DNA of 64,000 nucleotides from Lachnocurva sp029100405 (GCA_046263755.1 JBJYZC010000009.1:1-64000), one strand, 5' to 3'. Numbered from the stretch's first letter, positions 32,416-42,487 are shown. The notes: a model not told the origin generated them from the sequence alone. Program-made: numbers and translations.

Positions 32416-34041
32416 TCAAGTATTTGGTCGAACGTGTGACGGGGGTGTTTCGCGGTATTCCGTTGGAGTGAGAGACGTTATTTTTTTAAATACACGAAAG
32501 AAATAGGCGTAGTCTTGAAAGCCGCATCCAATGGCAATTTCCCGTAAATCCTTTTGCCCCTCACGGACTGCTTTGGCGGCAATCTGAATTCTGTATTCAT
32601 TCAGGTAAGTACTGAAACCTTGCCCCATGTCTTTTTTAAATATTTGGCTGAGGTAACTGCTACTGATACCACAGAAATCTGCGGTACTGCTTAGAGTGAT
32701 CGGCTCAGAATAGTGTGCATGAATGTAGACCAGGCATTTCTTTGTATATGAAGAAATTTCATTCGAAGGAGAATACATTACATGATTCACTTTGATAAAT
32801 AAATGAGTAAACCAAAGCTGTGCTTCATCAAGTGAAGAAAAGGCAGCTAGTTGTTCGGTGGGTGTAATATCTTGTTCTAGCAGATCTGAAAGGGAAAGCT
32901 GGTATTGCTTGCAGATTTCATTGCAAACATTCAATAAGTCCAGCAATATGCTAGAGGCAGATCGATAAGTGTGACAACTTTTTCGGATAACATGAAATAA
33001 TACTCCGACTGCTCTGGTGCATTGCGCTTTATCGGCAAATGAATTTGTGACCTCTTGTCGCAGAGTTTCTATCGCAAGTTGTACATTATTATCTGAAACA
33101 TTTTTTGGTAAGGTGAGCTCTGTTTCATCGGCATAAAGGATTGTGCCGGCTTCGGAAAAACAGGAATTTTTCATGATATGGTATAGGCTGTTATACTGGT
33201 CTGGGATGTCTGTGATTTTAGGACAGATCTTACCAATAAGGAAACTTGCTGTGATATTCAAATATGTATGAAGATTGGATGACAATTGATGAATGATTGC
33301 ATCAATATGCTGACGAATCTCTTGTTTGCTATTTACATCTGAAAAGGATAATAACAAACCAAAATAACTGTCCTCAAGATGAGTAAGTAGACCACTTTCA
33401 TAATGTGAAAGAATTTCATTTGCAATGTTACAAATAGAAAAGTGAACGATTCGCCTGCGTTCTAGACCAGGGTCACGTATAACGGAAAGGTAATTATCGA
33501 TGCGTACCATTACCATACAAACATTGTGCAAACTGAGACGGATACCAAAAGCATTGATTTGGTAAGAAATATCGTGTTCATTGTTCAAGAGCCGTGTTAT
33601 CAGATCCAGGACAAATTTTTCTTGAAATGTGATAAGTTCATCGGATCTATAAGAGGATCTTGTATTGTGTGTAGCAGGCTTATATCTACTTAATGTCTGT
33701 TTTAGCAGTTCTGGTGAAAGGGAATGTTTTAGAATATAATCATCGCCTCCATTGATTAAAGTATCATGAACGAGATGGTAGTCATCGTAATTACTCAGAG
33801 CAATAAAATGTGTGCCGGGCAACATTTTTTTTGCCTCTTTGCAGAATTCGACTCCATCCATTCCAGGCATTACCATGTCGGACAGAATGATGTCAGGATT
33901 ATCTTTCGGTAGTTTTTTTAAGGCTTCTTCACCACAGTCAGCCTCACCACAGACCGAAAATAGATCTAGGTATTTTGCAAGCATTAATTTAATATTAGTG
34001 CGGACAAGCACTTCATCATCAACTAGAAAAATTGTCAGCAT
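32416..34041 (-). CDS. AraC-type response regulator (YesN-like)
   Basis: This 541-residue protein has an N-terminal receiver with acidic pair DD at 8-9 and phosphoacceptor Asp55 (IILSDMVMPGMDG), a long variable middle region (about 125-430) and a C-terminal AraC-type double helix-turn-helix (about 435-535: LSSTADFCGISSSYLSQIFKK and LREIAIGCGFQDYAYFFRVFKK). It overlaps the kinase gene by 23 bp on the same strand and reads divergently from the sugar transporter operon, which it most likely activates. The G+C content is visibly lower than in the flanking genes. Confidence 0.93.
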   Translation of the reverse strand: MLTIFLVDDEVLVRTNIKLMLAKYLDLFSVCGEADCGEEALKKLPKDNPDIILSDMVMPGMDGVEFCKEAKKMLPGTHFIALSNYDDYHLVHDTLINGGDDYILKHSLSPELLKQTLSRYKPATHNTRSSYRSDELITFQEKFVLDLITRLLNNEHDISYQINAFGIRLSLHNVCMVMVRIDNYLSVIRDPGLERRRIVHFSICNIANEILSHYESGLLTHLEDSYFGLLLSFSDVNSKQEIRQHIDAIIHQLSSNLHTYLNITASFLIGKICPKITDIPDQYNSLYHIMKNSCFSEAGTILYADETELTLPKNVSDNNVQLAIETLRQEVTNSFADKAQCTRAVGVLFHVIRKSCHTYRSASSILLDLLNVCNEICKQYQLSLSDLLEQDITPTEQLAAFSSLDEAQLWFTHLFIKVNHVMYSPSNEISSYTKKCLVYIHAHYSEPITLSSTADFCGISSSYLSQIFKKDMGQGFSTYLNEYRIQIAAKAVREGQKDLREIAIGCGFQDYAYFFRVFKKITSLTPTEYRETPPSHVRPNT

Positions 34042-35812
34042 GTGATTTACCCCTGATAACTGGAAGATGTAGAGTGATCAATGTATATTTTCCGGGTTCG
34101 CTTTCTACATGGAGCGAGTAGTTTTCTCCATAATTCAGTAAGATACGTTCTCGTATATTTGCCAGTCCAATATGGCCTGCACTTGTATGCATATTATGGT
34201 TGAGGATCCGTTCAATTTGTTTTAGTGGGATTCCTATGCCATTATCTTTGACACGAACAATCAGATCACTGTTTTCAATTGTATAGGTAATGTCTATATG
34301 ACCATCTGTTTCGCGATTACAAAGTCCATGTTTGATTGCGTTTTCGACAAGTGGCTGTACCAGAAGTTTTGGTATGAAACAGCCTTCTGCTTCTGGATCG
34401 ATTCGGATGTCATAAGTAAACAAATTTATCTGACGATAGGTTTGCATATCAAGATACATTCGGACAAAATCAGCATCTTCTTTGATGGATATTTCTGACC
34501 TGCCATCCATATTTAGATGCATCATTGAGGAAAGGATCTCTGCAACATGTTCGATGTTTTCAATACCTTGTAGAGAAGCCAGAAAGCGAATGGTATTCAA
34601 ACTATTATATAAGAAATGCGGGTTCATTTGAAATTGAAGGGCAGAAATCTCGGCCTTCCTTTTTTCCAATTCTTTGACTTTTACATTTTGAAGTAATGAG
34701 TTGATTCTGCACATCATAAATTGAAACTGTCTGGAAAGTTCACCCACCTCATCATTTGAATGAATATCCGTTTGAAGATTCAGTTGTTCATTTCCTACAT
34801 TTTTAACAGCGGTTGTAAGCTTAACGATATTGCGTGTCATTGCGGTTGTATTGAGCCAGATAATGGCAAGGAAGATCATTAAAAGGATCAAAGTCAGAAT
34901 CAGAAGTTTACTGGATACCGATGAAAAATCCCTCATGATCATTGCTTCTGGCATAATGCTGACTGCTACCCATCTCGTTAAGGGAGATCTTGTGTATGCA
35001 ATGAGATACTTTGAACCATCAAACGATGAGATAAAATTACCATATGATCGAGTTAGATGTTGTCTTGACATTGAAAGTAGTTCTTTTTTTGAAATCGCTG
35101 GAAGGTTTCTATTTTGATTTTGATAGATGACATGTTGTCCCTTGGAGTCGAGAATAAACAAGGAACTGTCTGTTTTCAGATTGCCAAAATAATCGTCAAA
35201 GATTTGGCTATCGATATCAGATATCACATACCCACTCAATGTATGTTGCTCTGTGAATACAGGTTTCATGATTGAAAATACATAATCGTTCGAGTTCGCA
35301 TACCATTTCGTCCAATAGTGAGGCTCTATAAAGGCGGTATCTGTTTGGCCTGTTGGAAGTAGCTCCAGATATCCTTTATCCTTGATTAATTCATCACCAG
35401 TTACATTTCCATATGAAAAACTCTCACCATTAAAACTGCTGATTCTAAGGCCGTTCAGATAATTTTGGAAGCTACAAAGACTGATGAGATAGTCATTTGC
35501 AGAACGTCTGTATTCCACTATTTGTGCCGGCGTCATCGTATCTGAATGGCTCATTGTACTTAGTATATTCGCATTTAAGGAGCTGTCAGCATGAGAGGTG
35601 AGAAGAGACATAATGTTTACGATGTCTTTCAATTTTTTATCCATAGATGCTTCTGCAATATTTATTGTTGATTGTATATTTTGAGTCGCCGTTCGCTCTG
35701 CCTGGGCTTCCAAATTTTGGTGCCAGATTGCAGACGTAGTTATGATAAATGCCAGGAATATGATGGATGTTGCTGCAGTCAGTTTTGTTCGAATGGAATG
35801 AATATTGTTCAA
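34019..35812 (-). CDS. YesM-type sensor histidine kinase
   Basis: This 597-residue membrane kinase has helix 1 near residues 12-32, an extracellular sensor of about 250 residues, helix 2 (LLILTLILLMIFLAIIWLN), a HAMP domain and the His_kinase domain FQMNPHFLYNSLNTIRFLASLQ (phosphorylated His), followed by an ATPase domain with VQPLVENAIKHGL and VKDNGIGIP. It senses extracellular sugar, either directly or with the binding protein. The start is set by the ribosome binding site: AAAGGGGGAG lies 4-6 nt before TTG 35812, while ATG 35839 overlaps it and has none. It forms a two-gene operon with the AraC-type regulator. Confidence 0.92.
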   Translation of the reverse strand: MNNIHSIRTKLTAATSIIFLAFIITTSAIWHQNLEAQAERTATQNIQSTINIAEASMDKKLKDIVNIMSLLTSHADSSLNANILSTMSHSDTMTPAQIVEYRRSANDYLISLCSFQNYLNGLRISSFNGESFSYGNVTGDELIKDKGYLELLPTGQTDTAFIEPHYWTKWYANSNDYVFSIMKPVFTEQHTLSGYVISDIDSQIFDDYFGNLKTDSSLFILDSKGQHVIYQNQNRNLPAISKKELLSMSRQHLTRSYGNFISSFDGSKYLIAYTRSPLTRWVAVSIMPEAMIMRDFSSVSSKLLILTLILLMIFLAIIWLNTTAMTRNIVKLTTAVKNVGNEQLNLQTDIHSNDEVGELSRQFQFMMCRINSLLQNVKVKELEKRKAEISALQFQMNPHFLYNSLNTIRFLASLQGIENIEHVAEILSSMMHLNMDGRSEISIKEDADFVRMYLDMQTYRQINLFTYDIRIDPEAEGCFIPKLLVQPLVENAIKHGLCNRETDGHIDITYTIENSDLIVRVKDNGIGIPLKQIERILNHNMHTSAGHIGLANIRERILLNYGENYSLHVESEPGKYTLITLHLPVIRGKSHADNFSS

Positions 35813-35995
35813 ATTTCTCCCCCTTTCTTTGTGCTGCATTAATTATAAAATACCACAGAAAATAAGAGAATACTCTCTGTGAAATAATGAAAAAATACAA
35901 TAAATCGTAAAATATTCCAATCAGTTCGGAAAACGAAAAATAGTACTATTGTATCAGTTAAAAAACCATATCTTATGAGGGAAAGGAGAATGGAT

Positions 35996-37336
35996 ATGAG
36001 GAAGTTTTTAAAAAAGGCTTGTGCCGTAGGTTTATCGACAATGATGGTGGTGTCGCTCGGTGCTTGCGGAAGTAAAGCAGAAGGGGGAAATGGATCTGGT
36101 TCATCAAATGGAAAAGTAAAAACATTTTCTGTTTTGATGTATACGGACTGGTATAAGAGTGGATGGAAAGCCCTGGAGAAACATATTAACGACAATTCTG
36201 ATAAACTTGGCTTTAAATTGAAGATTTCAAAAATTCAAGGCGGGAACCAGGGAGATCAGGTTATAAAGACGAAGTTTGCAAGCAATGATTTACCTGACAT
36301 CATTCAGGTATATAAGCCTCAATGGGTTGAAACGAATGCCGGAGAGGATGGATTGAACAAATTGGTTGATTTGACCGGCCTGGATAGTATGTCTGAATAT
36401 GATCAGAAAGCACTTGACGGTACATATTCTTATAAAGGAAAACTTTATGGTATCCCGATGGACTCCGTTGTTCTTTCTGGTGTTTTCTATAACAAGAAAG
36501 CATTTGAAAAAGCTGGAGCTGAGATTCCTCAGACTTGGGATGATTTTCTTTCAGTTTGTGACAAATTAAAAGCAGCGGGGATTACGCCAGTGTATTATTC
36601 CGCAAAAGATGTTTGGAGTGTGCAGCCGCCTACAATTACTGGGCCGGTTATTGATGCGGCAAAAAACAATGAGACTACCTTTGATTTAATGAAAAAGATT
36701 GATACGCACGAGTTAAAGTATAGTGACTGTACTGCTTTTGTTGATGCAATACAGAAATCAAAGGATCTGATAGACAAGGGATATGTAAATAGCTCGTATC
36801 TGTCTGATACGGTTGACATGGCACATGAGGCATTGGCAAAAGGTGAATGTGGAATGTATATTAACGGAACATGGTGTGCCGATAATATCCAGCAGAAATT
36901 CCCGGATCAGTCATCCGATATCGGAGCCTTCGCAATACCTCAAGATGACGGCGATAATTATATCAATATGTTTACGCCATACTCTCTTTGTCTGACAAAA
37001 AATTGTAAGGATCAGAAACTTGGTAAGAAAGTGATGAATTATTTGGCATCTTCAGAGGCACAGCAGATCTATGCGGATGCACAGCCAGGAGTTTATTTGA
37101 ATCAAAAGGTTAAATCAGATATGCCCGCAGCAACTGCTGATTTGAAAAAGATCATGGATTCCGGGAAATCGATGACAGACTGGGAGGAAATCAATAAGTA
37201 TTCCTATGGTAATTTGGGTGAGAATGTACTCGATTATTACACGGGTACTTTGAAGAAGGCCTCCGACGTTACGGATGCGCTTGACAAGGAAACTGCGAAG
37301 AGCGCAAATGCAATGGGCGATAAGAACTGGAAATAA
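35996..37336 (+). CDS. Sugar ABC transporter substrate-binding lipoprotein
   Basis: This 446-residue protein has a lipoprotein signal peptide (MRKFLKKACAVGLSTMMVVSLGAC, lipobox SLGAC) and the extracellular solute-binding protein type 1 fold: FASNDLPDIIQVYKPQW, GKLYGIPMDSVVLSGVFYNKKAFEKAG, CGMYINGTWCADNIQ. It captures oligosaccharides for the two permeases encoded next. ATG 35996 follows AAAGGAG at 8 nt; upstream ATGs at 35975 and 35990 are less well placed. It is divergent from the kinase, with 183 bp between the two starts. Confidence 0.93.
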   Translation: MRKFLKKACAVGLSTMMVVSLGACGSKAEGGNGSGSSNGKVKTFSVLMYTDWYKSGWKALEKHINDNSDKLGFKLKISKIQGGNQGDQVIKTKFASNDLPDIIQVYKPQWVETNAGEDGLNKLVDLTGLDSMSEYDQKALDGTYSYKGKLYGIPMDSVVLSGVFYNKKAFEKAGAEIPQTWDDFLSVCDKLKAAGITPVYYSAKDVWSVQPPTITGPVIDAAKNNETTFDLMKKIDTHELKYSDCTAFVDAIQKSKDLIDKGYVNSSYLSDTVDMAHEALAKGECGMYINGTWCADNIQQKFPDQSSDIGAFAIPQDDGDNYINMFTPYSLCLTKNCKDQKLGKKVMNYLASSEAQQIYADAQPGVYLNQKVKSDMPAATADLKKIMDSGKSMTDWEEINKYSYGNLGENVLDYYTGTLKKASDVTDALDKETAKSANAMGDKNWK

Positions 37337-37357
37337 TTAAGAATTGGAAGTAAGAAT

Positions 37358-38233
37358 ATGAAGCAAAAAGATAAATACCCCTATTCAATGGCTCTGCCTG
37401 GACTGATTTTATTTACTGTATTCTTTATTGCACCATCAGTAATTGGACTGTTCATATCTTTATTTAAAATGTATGGCTTTAATTTTGCGGGTGCAAGTTT
37501 TACGGGCCTTGGAAACTATATCGGTATATTGTCCGATGGAAACACCAGAAAAGCACTTATAAATTCATTCATCTTTGCAATTATTACAACCGTGTTTAAA
37601 ATGCTTTTTGGCATGTTACTTGCAGTTGCGCTTAATAAGAGACTGTTTTTGACAAATGCCCTAAGGACTATCTTTTTCCTTCCAGCTGTAATCAATACCG
37701 TAGCCGTAGGACTGATATTTTCTTCGATTATGCATCCTGAGAAAGGTTTGTTAAATCGTTTTCTGTCGCTGATTGGGCTTGGAGCATTAAGGCAGGCTTG
37801 GCTGACCAATCCAAAGATTGCCATTTTTTCTATTTGTCTGATTGAAATTTGGAAATGGTCCGGATTCACAATGGTGATTCTTCTTACTGGTATGCAGAAT
37901 ATCAGTACAGACTATTATGAATCTGCTGAGCTCGAAGGAGCGACAGAATGGCAAAAGTTCTGGAAAATTACATTTCCACTTTTACTTCCTTCCATAAATA
38001 ATGCTTTAATTCTTAGCATTATTGGTGGACTCAAGGTTTTTGATATTGTACAGGCAACCACGCAAGGTGGGCCGGGGTCAGCGACAGAAGTATTTGGTAC
38101 TTTAATATACAAGTCATTTGGCTCTGGTAGGTTTGCGGAAGGCTGTGCAGCGAGTGTTTTACTCGCAGTCATTATTGCGGTCATTGTGCTGCCGACTTAC
38201 AAATTAATTGCCAACCAGGAGGTGGAAGTATGA
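37358..38233 (+). CDS. Sugar ABC transporter permease (MalF/UgpA type)
   Basis: This 291-residue protein has six membrane helices and the EAA loop YYESAELEGATEWQKFWKITFPLLLPS, which contacts the ATPase. The N-terminus MALPGLILFTVFFIAPSVIGL is typical of the first permease of CUT1 systems. It overlaps the next permease by 4 bp. Confidence 0.93.
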   Translation: MKQKDKYPYSMALPGLILFTVFFIAPSVIGLFISLFKMYGFNFAGASFTGLGNYIGILSDGNTRKALINSFIFAIITTVFKMLFGMLLAVALNKRLFLTNALRTIFFLPAVINTVAVGLIFSSIMHPEKGLLNRFLSLIGLGALRQAWLTNPKIAIFSICLIEIWKWSGFTMVILLTGMQNISTDYYESAELEGATEWQKFWKITFPLLLPSINNALILSIIGGLKVFDIVQATTQGGPGSATEVFGTLIYKSFGSGRFAEGCAASVLLAVIIAVIVLPTYKLIANQEVEV

Positions 38234-39054
38234 CCAGTTCGAGGAAAAAATCTAATGTCGTATTGAGTGTTATTCTTTGGCTTTGTTCGTTGTTTGTTTT
38301 GATTCCGGTTTATATGGTTGTTATTAATTCATTTAAAAGCCGGACGGAAGCGGCGGAGATGGACATATCTTTGCCATCAAAACTTCATATTCTGGGAAAT
38401 TATGCACAAATGATTGAGGAAGGAGGTGTACTTCGAGGCCTGTTGGTCTCAACAATAGTTACAGTAATTAGTGTATCTGCTCTTGTTTTACTTGGTTCCA
38501 CCATGGCCTATGTGTTTGAACGGAAAAGTACTCGATTAGCCGGATCACTGAATACTCTAATGATCATTGGTTTGGTTCTTCCAATTCAGATCATTCCTAC
38601 CTACTTTATCTGTCAAGCGATGCATCTTCCACATATGGTAGCGGCAATTTTGGTATTAATTGTTGTCAATATCCCGTTTACAGTATTTTTGTACACGGGA
38701 TATATGAAGAGCATACCACGAGAAATCGATGAAGCAGCTTGGATAGATGGTGCCGGAAGCTTACAGACATTTTTTAGGATCATCTTTCCTCTACTGAAAC
38801 CAATGACAATAACAGCTATAATCATCAATTTCATGGCTGTTTGGAATGATTTCAGTGTGTCAATTTATTTCTTAAATAGCGCAGACACCTATACTCTTCC
38901 ATTGACTGTTTATAATTTCTTTGGAAATCATGGTTCAGATTGGCAGCTAGTATTTGCTAATGTCGTTTTTGCATCCTTGCCTGTGGCCATTTTATATCTT
39001 GCATTGCAAAAGCAGATTATTGCCGGAATGACTGGTGGAGCTGTAAAGGGCTGA
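38230..39054 (+). CDS. Sugar ABC transporter permease (MalG/UgpE type)
   Basis: This 274-residue protein has six helices. Its EAA loop is PREIDEAAWIDGAGSLQTFFRIIFPLLKPM, and the N-terminus LFVLIPVYMVVINSFKSRTEA is typical of the second CUT1 permease. It starts by ATGA overlap with the preceding gene. No ATP-binding gene follows, so the complex must borrow a shared MsmX/UgpC-type ATPase from elsewhere in the genome. Confidence 0.93.
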   Translation: MTSSRKKSNVVLSVILWLCSLFVLIPVYMVVINSFKSRTEAAEMDISLPSKLHILGNYAQMIEEGGVLRGLLVSTIVTVISVSALVLLGSTMAYVFERKSTRLAGSLNTLMIIGLVLPIQIIPTYFICQAMHLPHMVAAILVLIVVNIPFTVFLYTGYMKSIPREIDEAAWIDGAGSLQTFFRIIFPLLKPMTITAIIINFMAVWNDFSVSIYFLNSADTYTLPLTVYNFFGNHGSDWQLVFANVVFASLPVAILYLALQKQIIAGMTGGAVKG

Positions 39055-39057
39055 TAA

Positions 39058-39915
39058 ATGAAGTTAGAAGACATTCAAATCAGAGATCCGTTCTTTTTGA
39101 AAGATGGATCCAAGTGGTATCTGTATGGAACAACCGATCATAATCCTTGGGATGGACCTGGAACAGGATTTGATTGCTATGTTAGCAATGATCAGATGCA
39201 AACTTTTACAAGAAAATCTGTTTTTCGCCCCAACTTAGATTTCTGGGGAAAAGAAAATTTCTGGGCTCCGGAAGTGCGAGAGTTTGATCATGGGTATTTA
39301 ATGACAGCTTCGTTTAAGGGTACAAAAGGACGGGGTGTACAGCTTTTAATGGCTCCCCGTCCGGAAGGCCCCTTTCTGGCGATCGGAAATGAAGCTGTCA
39401 CACCATCTGGACAAGATTGTTTAGATGGAACCATATGGATTGAAGACAACAGACTGTTTCTCATATATTCACATGAGTGGACACAGTGCATAGATGGGGA
39501 AATTTGTCTTTTAGAATTGGATCAAGCCACATTTTATAGAATTGGTCAACCAGAGATCTTATTCAGAGCATCAGATGCTCCATGGACTGTTTTTCATGAA
39601 GAACAAGGAAAACAAGGTTTTGTAACAGACGGACCTTTCATTTGGAGACTTTCTACAGGCAGGCTTGCAATGATATGGTCTAGCTTTTCCTCAAGCGGAT
39701 ATAGCATGGGAGTTGCATACTCAGATCACGGTGTTCACGGGCCCTGGATTCAACAGCAGAAACCACTTTATGATAAGAATGGCGGTCATGGCATGTTATT
39801 TCGTTTTCAAGATGACTTGATGCTGGCTATCCATGTACCAAATACGCCAGGAAAGGAGCGAGTCCAGCTATTTCAGGTTAGAGAAGAGAAAAATCAATTG
39901 AAATTAGGAGGTTAA
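39058..39915 (+). CDS. Glycoside hydrolase family 43-like protein (five-bladed propeller)
   Basis: This 285-residue protein has no signal peptide. IQIRDPFFLKDGSKWYLYGTT carries the GH43 general-base Asp, WAPEVREFDHGYLM and DGTIWIEDNRLFLIYSHEW match blades two and three, and QGFVTDGPFIWRLSTGRLAMIWSSF matches the general-acid region. GH43 enzymes cut arabinose- or xylose-containing chains. The acid position is usually Glu in a T/V-E-G-P motif and reads TDGP here; I recall related gut enzymes with the same change, so it may be a subfamily trait. The lack of a signal suggests it acts on imported oligosaccharides. It is 3 bp from the permease gene. Confidence 0.82.
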   Translation: MKLEDIQIRDPFFLKDGSKWYLYGTTDHNPWDGPGTGFDCYVSNDQMQTFTRKSVFRPNLDFWGKENFWAPEVREFDHGYLMTASFKGTKGRGVQLLMAPRPEGPFLAIGNEAVTPSGQDCLDGTIWIEDNRLFLIYSHEWTQCIDGEICLLELDQATFYRIGQPEILFRASDAPWTVFHEEQGKQGFVTDGPFIWRLSTGRLAMIWSSFSSSGYSMGVAYSDHGVHGPWIQQQKPLYDKNGGHGMLFRFQDDLMLAIHVPNTPGKERVQLFQVREEKNQLKLGG

Positions 39916-39920
39916 TCTGT

Positions 39921-42401
39921 ATGAAACAAAAAGTGATAAGCCTAATCTGCATGGGTATTTTGTTTACAATGCAGATTTTCAACGGTATGACTGTTCATGC
40001 AAAAACTGAAATTGATAAGGGAAACACTGTTTATTATGTAGATGCAGATCATGGTAATGATAGTAATTCTGGCTTATCTGAGGTAACCCCTTGGAGAACC
40101 TTGGCAAAAGTAAATTCGACGGAGTTTCAACCTGGTAATAAAATCTTATTCAAATGCGGTGATACCTGGAAGGGTATGTTAAAACCAGGTGGGTCAGGAT
40201 CATTAGGTGAGAATATTGTTATTAGTAGCTATGGCTCTGGGAAAAAACCAGTGATTGATGGTGCAGGTGCGGAGGCCGCGGTTAAACTGGATGGACAAGA
40301 GTATTGGACAATTTCGAATATCTGTGCTGAAAATAATGCATCTGAGCGAGCAGTTCGACAGGGTATTTATGTCAATGGTAAAGGATCTGGTATTACACAT
40401 AACATAACTATCAAAGATTGTGAGGTTTGTAACGTTATTGGAGAAAACAGAAGATCCATGCCTACATACCAAAGTATGTATTGGAATTCCGGAATATATA
40501 TCAGTATGCCAGGTAGAAGCAGTAATTCTACTCACTATGATGGAGTATTGATAAAAAATAACTATGTACATGATGTAACAACAAGTGGAATCCGGATTAA
40601 CCAAAGAGAAGATTTTATAATAGATCCATATCACACGAATGTATTGATCGAAGGAAATACCATTGAACGGACAGGATCGGATGGGATGATCGTTGCAAAT
40701 TGTGTATCCCCTTTGATTCAGTACAATAAATGCTATGACGCAGGTGCACTTGGAAATCGAAATGATACTAAGATTATAGCTGGTATGTGGACTTGTGGGA
40801 CCAAAAATGCTTTATTTCAATATAATGAAGTTGCTAGAACCAGATTATTTGATAGCGATGGAACGGCTTTTGATACTGATTGGGGGACGAGCGGAACGAC
40901 AATCTTTCAATACAACTATACTCATGGAAATGGAGGTGGTTTTTGGCTAGATTGTGGTGGCATTAACCGAGATCCTAATTATGTAAAGACAATCCTGAGA
41001 TTCAATATCAGTGCAGATGATGAGAACTATCTTGTCAGAGCAGGAGATATGGAAACGGAGATTTACAATAATACTTTTTATAAATCTTCTGGAACATTAA
41101 ATGCTTGCTTTGGCAATAATGGAACAAAACACCGGTTCTGGAATAATATTTTCTATTTTCCGCAAACACCGAACTGGGCTAAATCGGACTATGACAATAA
41201 TATTTACTACCCTTGCTCGGCGAGTGATACTGATGAAAATGCAATAACATCAGATCCAGGTCTTCTAAATCCGGTAGCACCGCAAGATGGAATATCTTAT
41301 GCAGCTAACTATGGAGTGAACTCTTCATCGATAGCATGCAATAAGGGCATTTACATCGGCCAAAATGGAGGTAAGGACTTCTCAGGAAATACACTTAAGT
41401 CAAAACATATGGATATTGGAGCTATCCAGGCATCGCTCACAACCTCTGGAGATCAGAATGACTTCTGTTTTGAAAGGTCGTTTAATGGTGAGCAAGGTAC
41501 GGATAATTGGTTTTACTATTCGGGAGACGTTGACAGCAAGCAACTGATGAAATGGAATGGACTAGATGAACGGTGGCATGGATTGAATACCTACAATTTG
41601 TTATGGGCGCCAGGTCATATTCATCCTGATGTGAAGCCAACGATCATTGGATGGCAGGCAGCGAAGAACGGAAAGGTTCAATTAACAGGTAATCCAAGGA
41701 AAATTGATTCAGGAAATGATGGCATTCGCGTAAAGATTTATAAGAATCAGGAACAGATATGGCCTGCATCTGGTTGGACCAATATTTCCGGCGATGATTT
41801 AAAAGGTGTTTCATATGACTTAGTAACAGAGGTTAGTAAGGGTGATTTTCTATATTTTGTTGTAGACAAGAATCAAAATACATATAATGATGGATCTAAG
41901 TGGGACCCTCATATTAGCTATAACGTGACGGAATCTTATACGTTTGCCAATGGTTTTAGTAATACACAACAAAAAAATAATTGGTCGTACTTGATAAAGA
42001 ATAACGCTGGCTATAGTCCAATGACTTGGAATTCGTCAGATAATCGATGGCATGGAAATCATACATACAGTTTGATATGGGCACCTGCGCAGATGCATCC
42101 GGATACAGATGATACAGTTATTGCATGGACAGCTCCGCATGATGGGAAAATAAGATTAATGGGACAACCTAGGAAAGCAAATTCTGGATATGATGGTGTA
42201 AGAGTTAAAATATTGAAGAATGCAGATCAGATCTGGCCTGCTTCCGGATGGCAAACAATTGATGGAAAAGATACGAAAGGAGTTGCTTACGACTTCAATT
42301 GTTCAGTAAAGAAGGGTGATGTGGTCTATTTTGAATTGAACCAAAACGGGAATAATTTTGCGGATGAGACCTATTGGAATCCGACTCTCATTTATCAATG
42401 A
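39921..42401 (+). CDS. Secreted right-handed beta-helix protein with two C-terminal beta-rich repeat domains
   Basis: This 826-residue protein has a cleavable signal peptide (MKQKVISLICMGILFTMQIFNGMTVHA). Residues about 35-510 are a parallel beta-helix of the pectate lyase/polysaccharide-processing type (TVYYVDADHGNDSNSGLSEVTPWRTLAKV start, then NGKGSGITHNITIKDCEV, VLIKNNYVHDVTTSGIRI, VLIEGNTIERTGSDGM). Residues about 520-670 and 675-826 are two copies of one domain, sharing WHGxxTYxLxWAPxxxHPD, QIWPASGW and KGVxYDxxxxVxKGDxxYF, probably carbohydrate-binding. It is the only secreted enzyme of the island and likely performs the first extracellular cut or binding step, perhaps on pectic or arabinan-rich material. 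AGGAGG lies 9 nt before the ATG. Confidence 0.85.
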   Translation: MKQKVISLICMGILFTMQIFNGMTVHAKTEIDKGNTVYYVDADHGNDSNSGLSEVTPWRTLAKVNSTEFQPGNKILFKCGDTWKGMLKPGGSGSLGENIVISSYGSGKKPVIDGAGAEAAVKLDGQEYWTISNICAENNASERAVRQGIYVNGKGSGITHNITIKDCEVCNVIGENRRSMPTYQSMYWNSGIYISMPGRSSNSTHYDGVLIKNNYVHDVTTSGIRINQREDFIIDPYHTNVLIEGNTIERTGSDGMIVANCVSPLIQYNKCYDAGALGNRNDTKIIAGMWTCGTKNALFQYNEVARTRLFDSDGTAFDTDWGTSGTTIFQYNYTHGNGGGFWLDCGGINRDPNYVKTILRFNISADDENYLVRAGDMETEIYNNTFYKSSGTLNACFGNNGTKHRFWNNIFYFPQTPNWAKSDYDNNIYYPCSASDTDENAITSDPGLLNPVAPQDGISYAANYGVNSSSIACNKGIYIGQNGGKDFSGNTLKSKHMDIGAIQASLTTSGDQNDFCFERSFNGEQGTDNWFYYSGDVDSKQLMKWNGLDERWHGLNTYNLLWAPGHIHPDVKPTIIGWQAAKNGKVQLTGNPRKIDSGNDGIRVKIYKNQEQIWPASGWTNISGDDLKGVSYDLVTEVSKGDFLYFVVDKNQNTYNDGSKWDPHISYNVTESYTFANGFSNTQQKNNWSYLIKNNAGYSPMTWNSSDNRWHGNHTYSLIWAPAQMHPDTDDTVIAWTAPHDGKIRLMGQPRKANSGYDGVRVKILKNADQIWPASGWQTIDGKDTKGVAYDFNCSVKKGDVVYFELNQNGNNFADETYWNPTLIYQ

Positions 42402-42448
42402 ACCGTAATTGGTGGCTTGACCGGATAAAACTTGATATTCTTTAAGGC

Positions 42449-42487
42449 AAGGGACGAACGAGATCATTTTAGTTCGTCCCTTCTTTA
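42449..42487 (+). terminator. Terminator of the sugar-utilisation operon
   Basis: AAGGGACGAAC pairs with GTTCGTCCCTT (11 bp) around a 12-nt loop, then CTTTATT. Confidence 0.8.
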
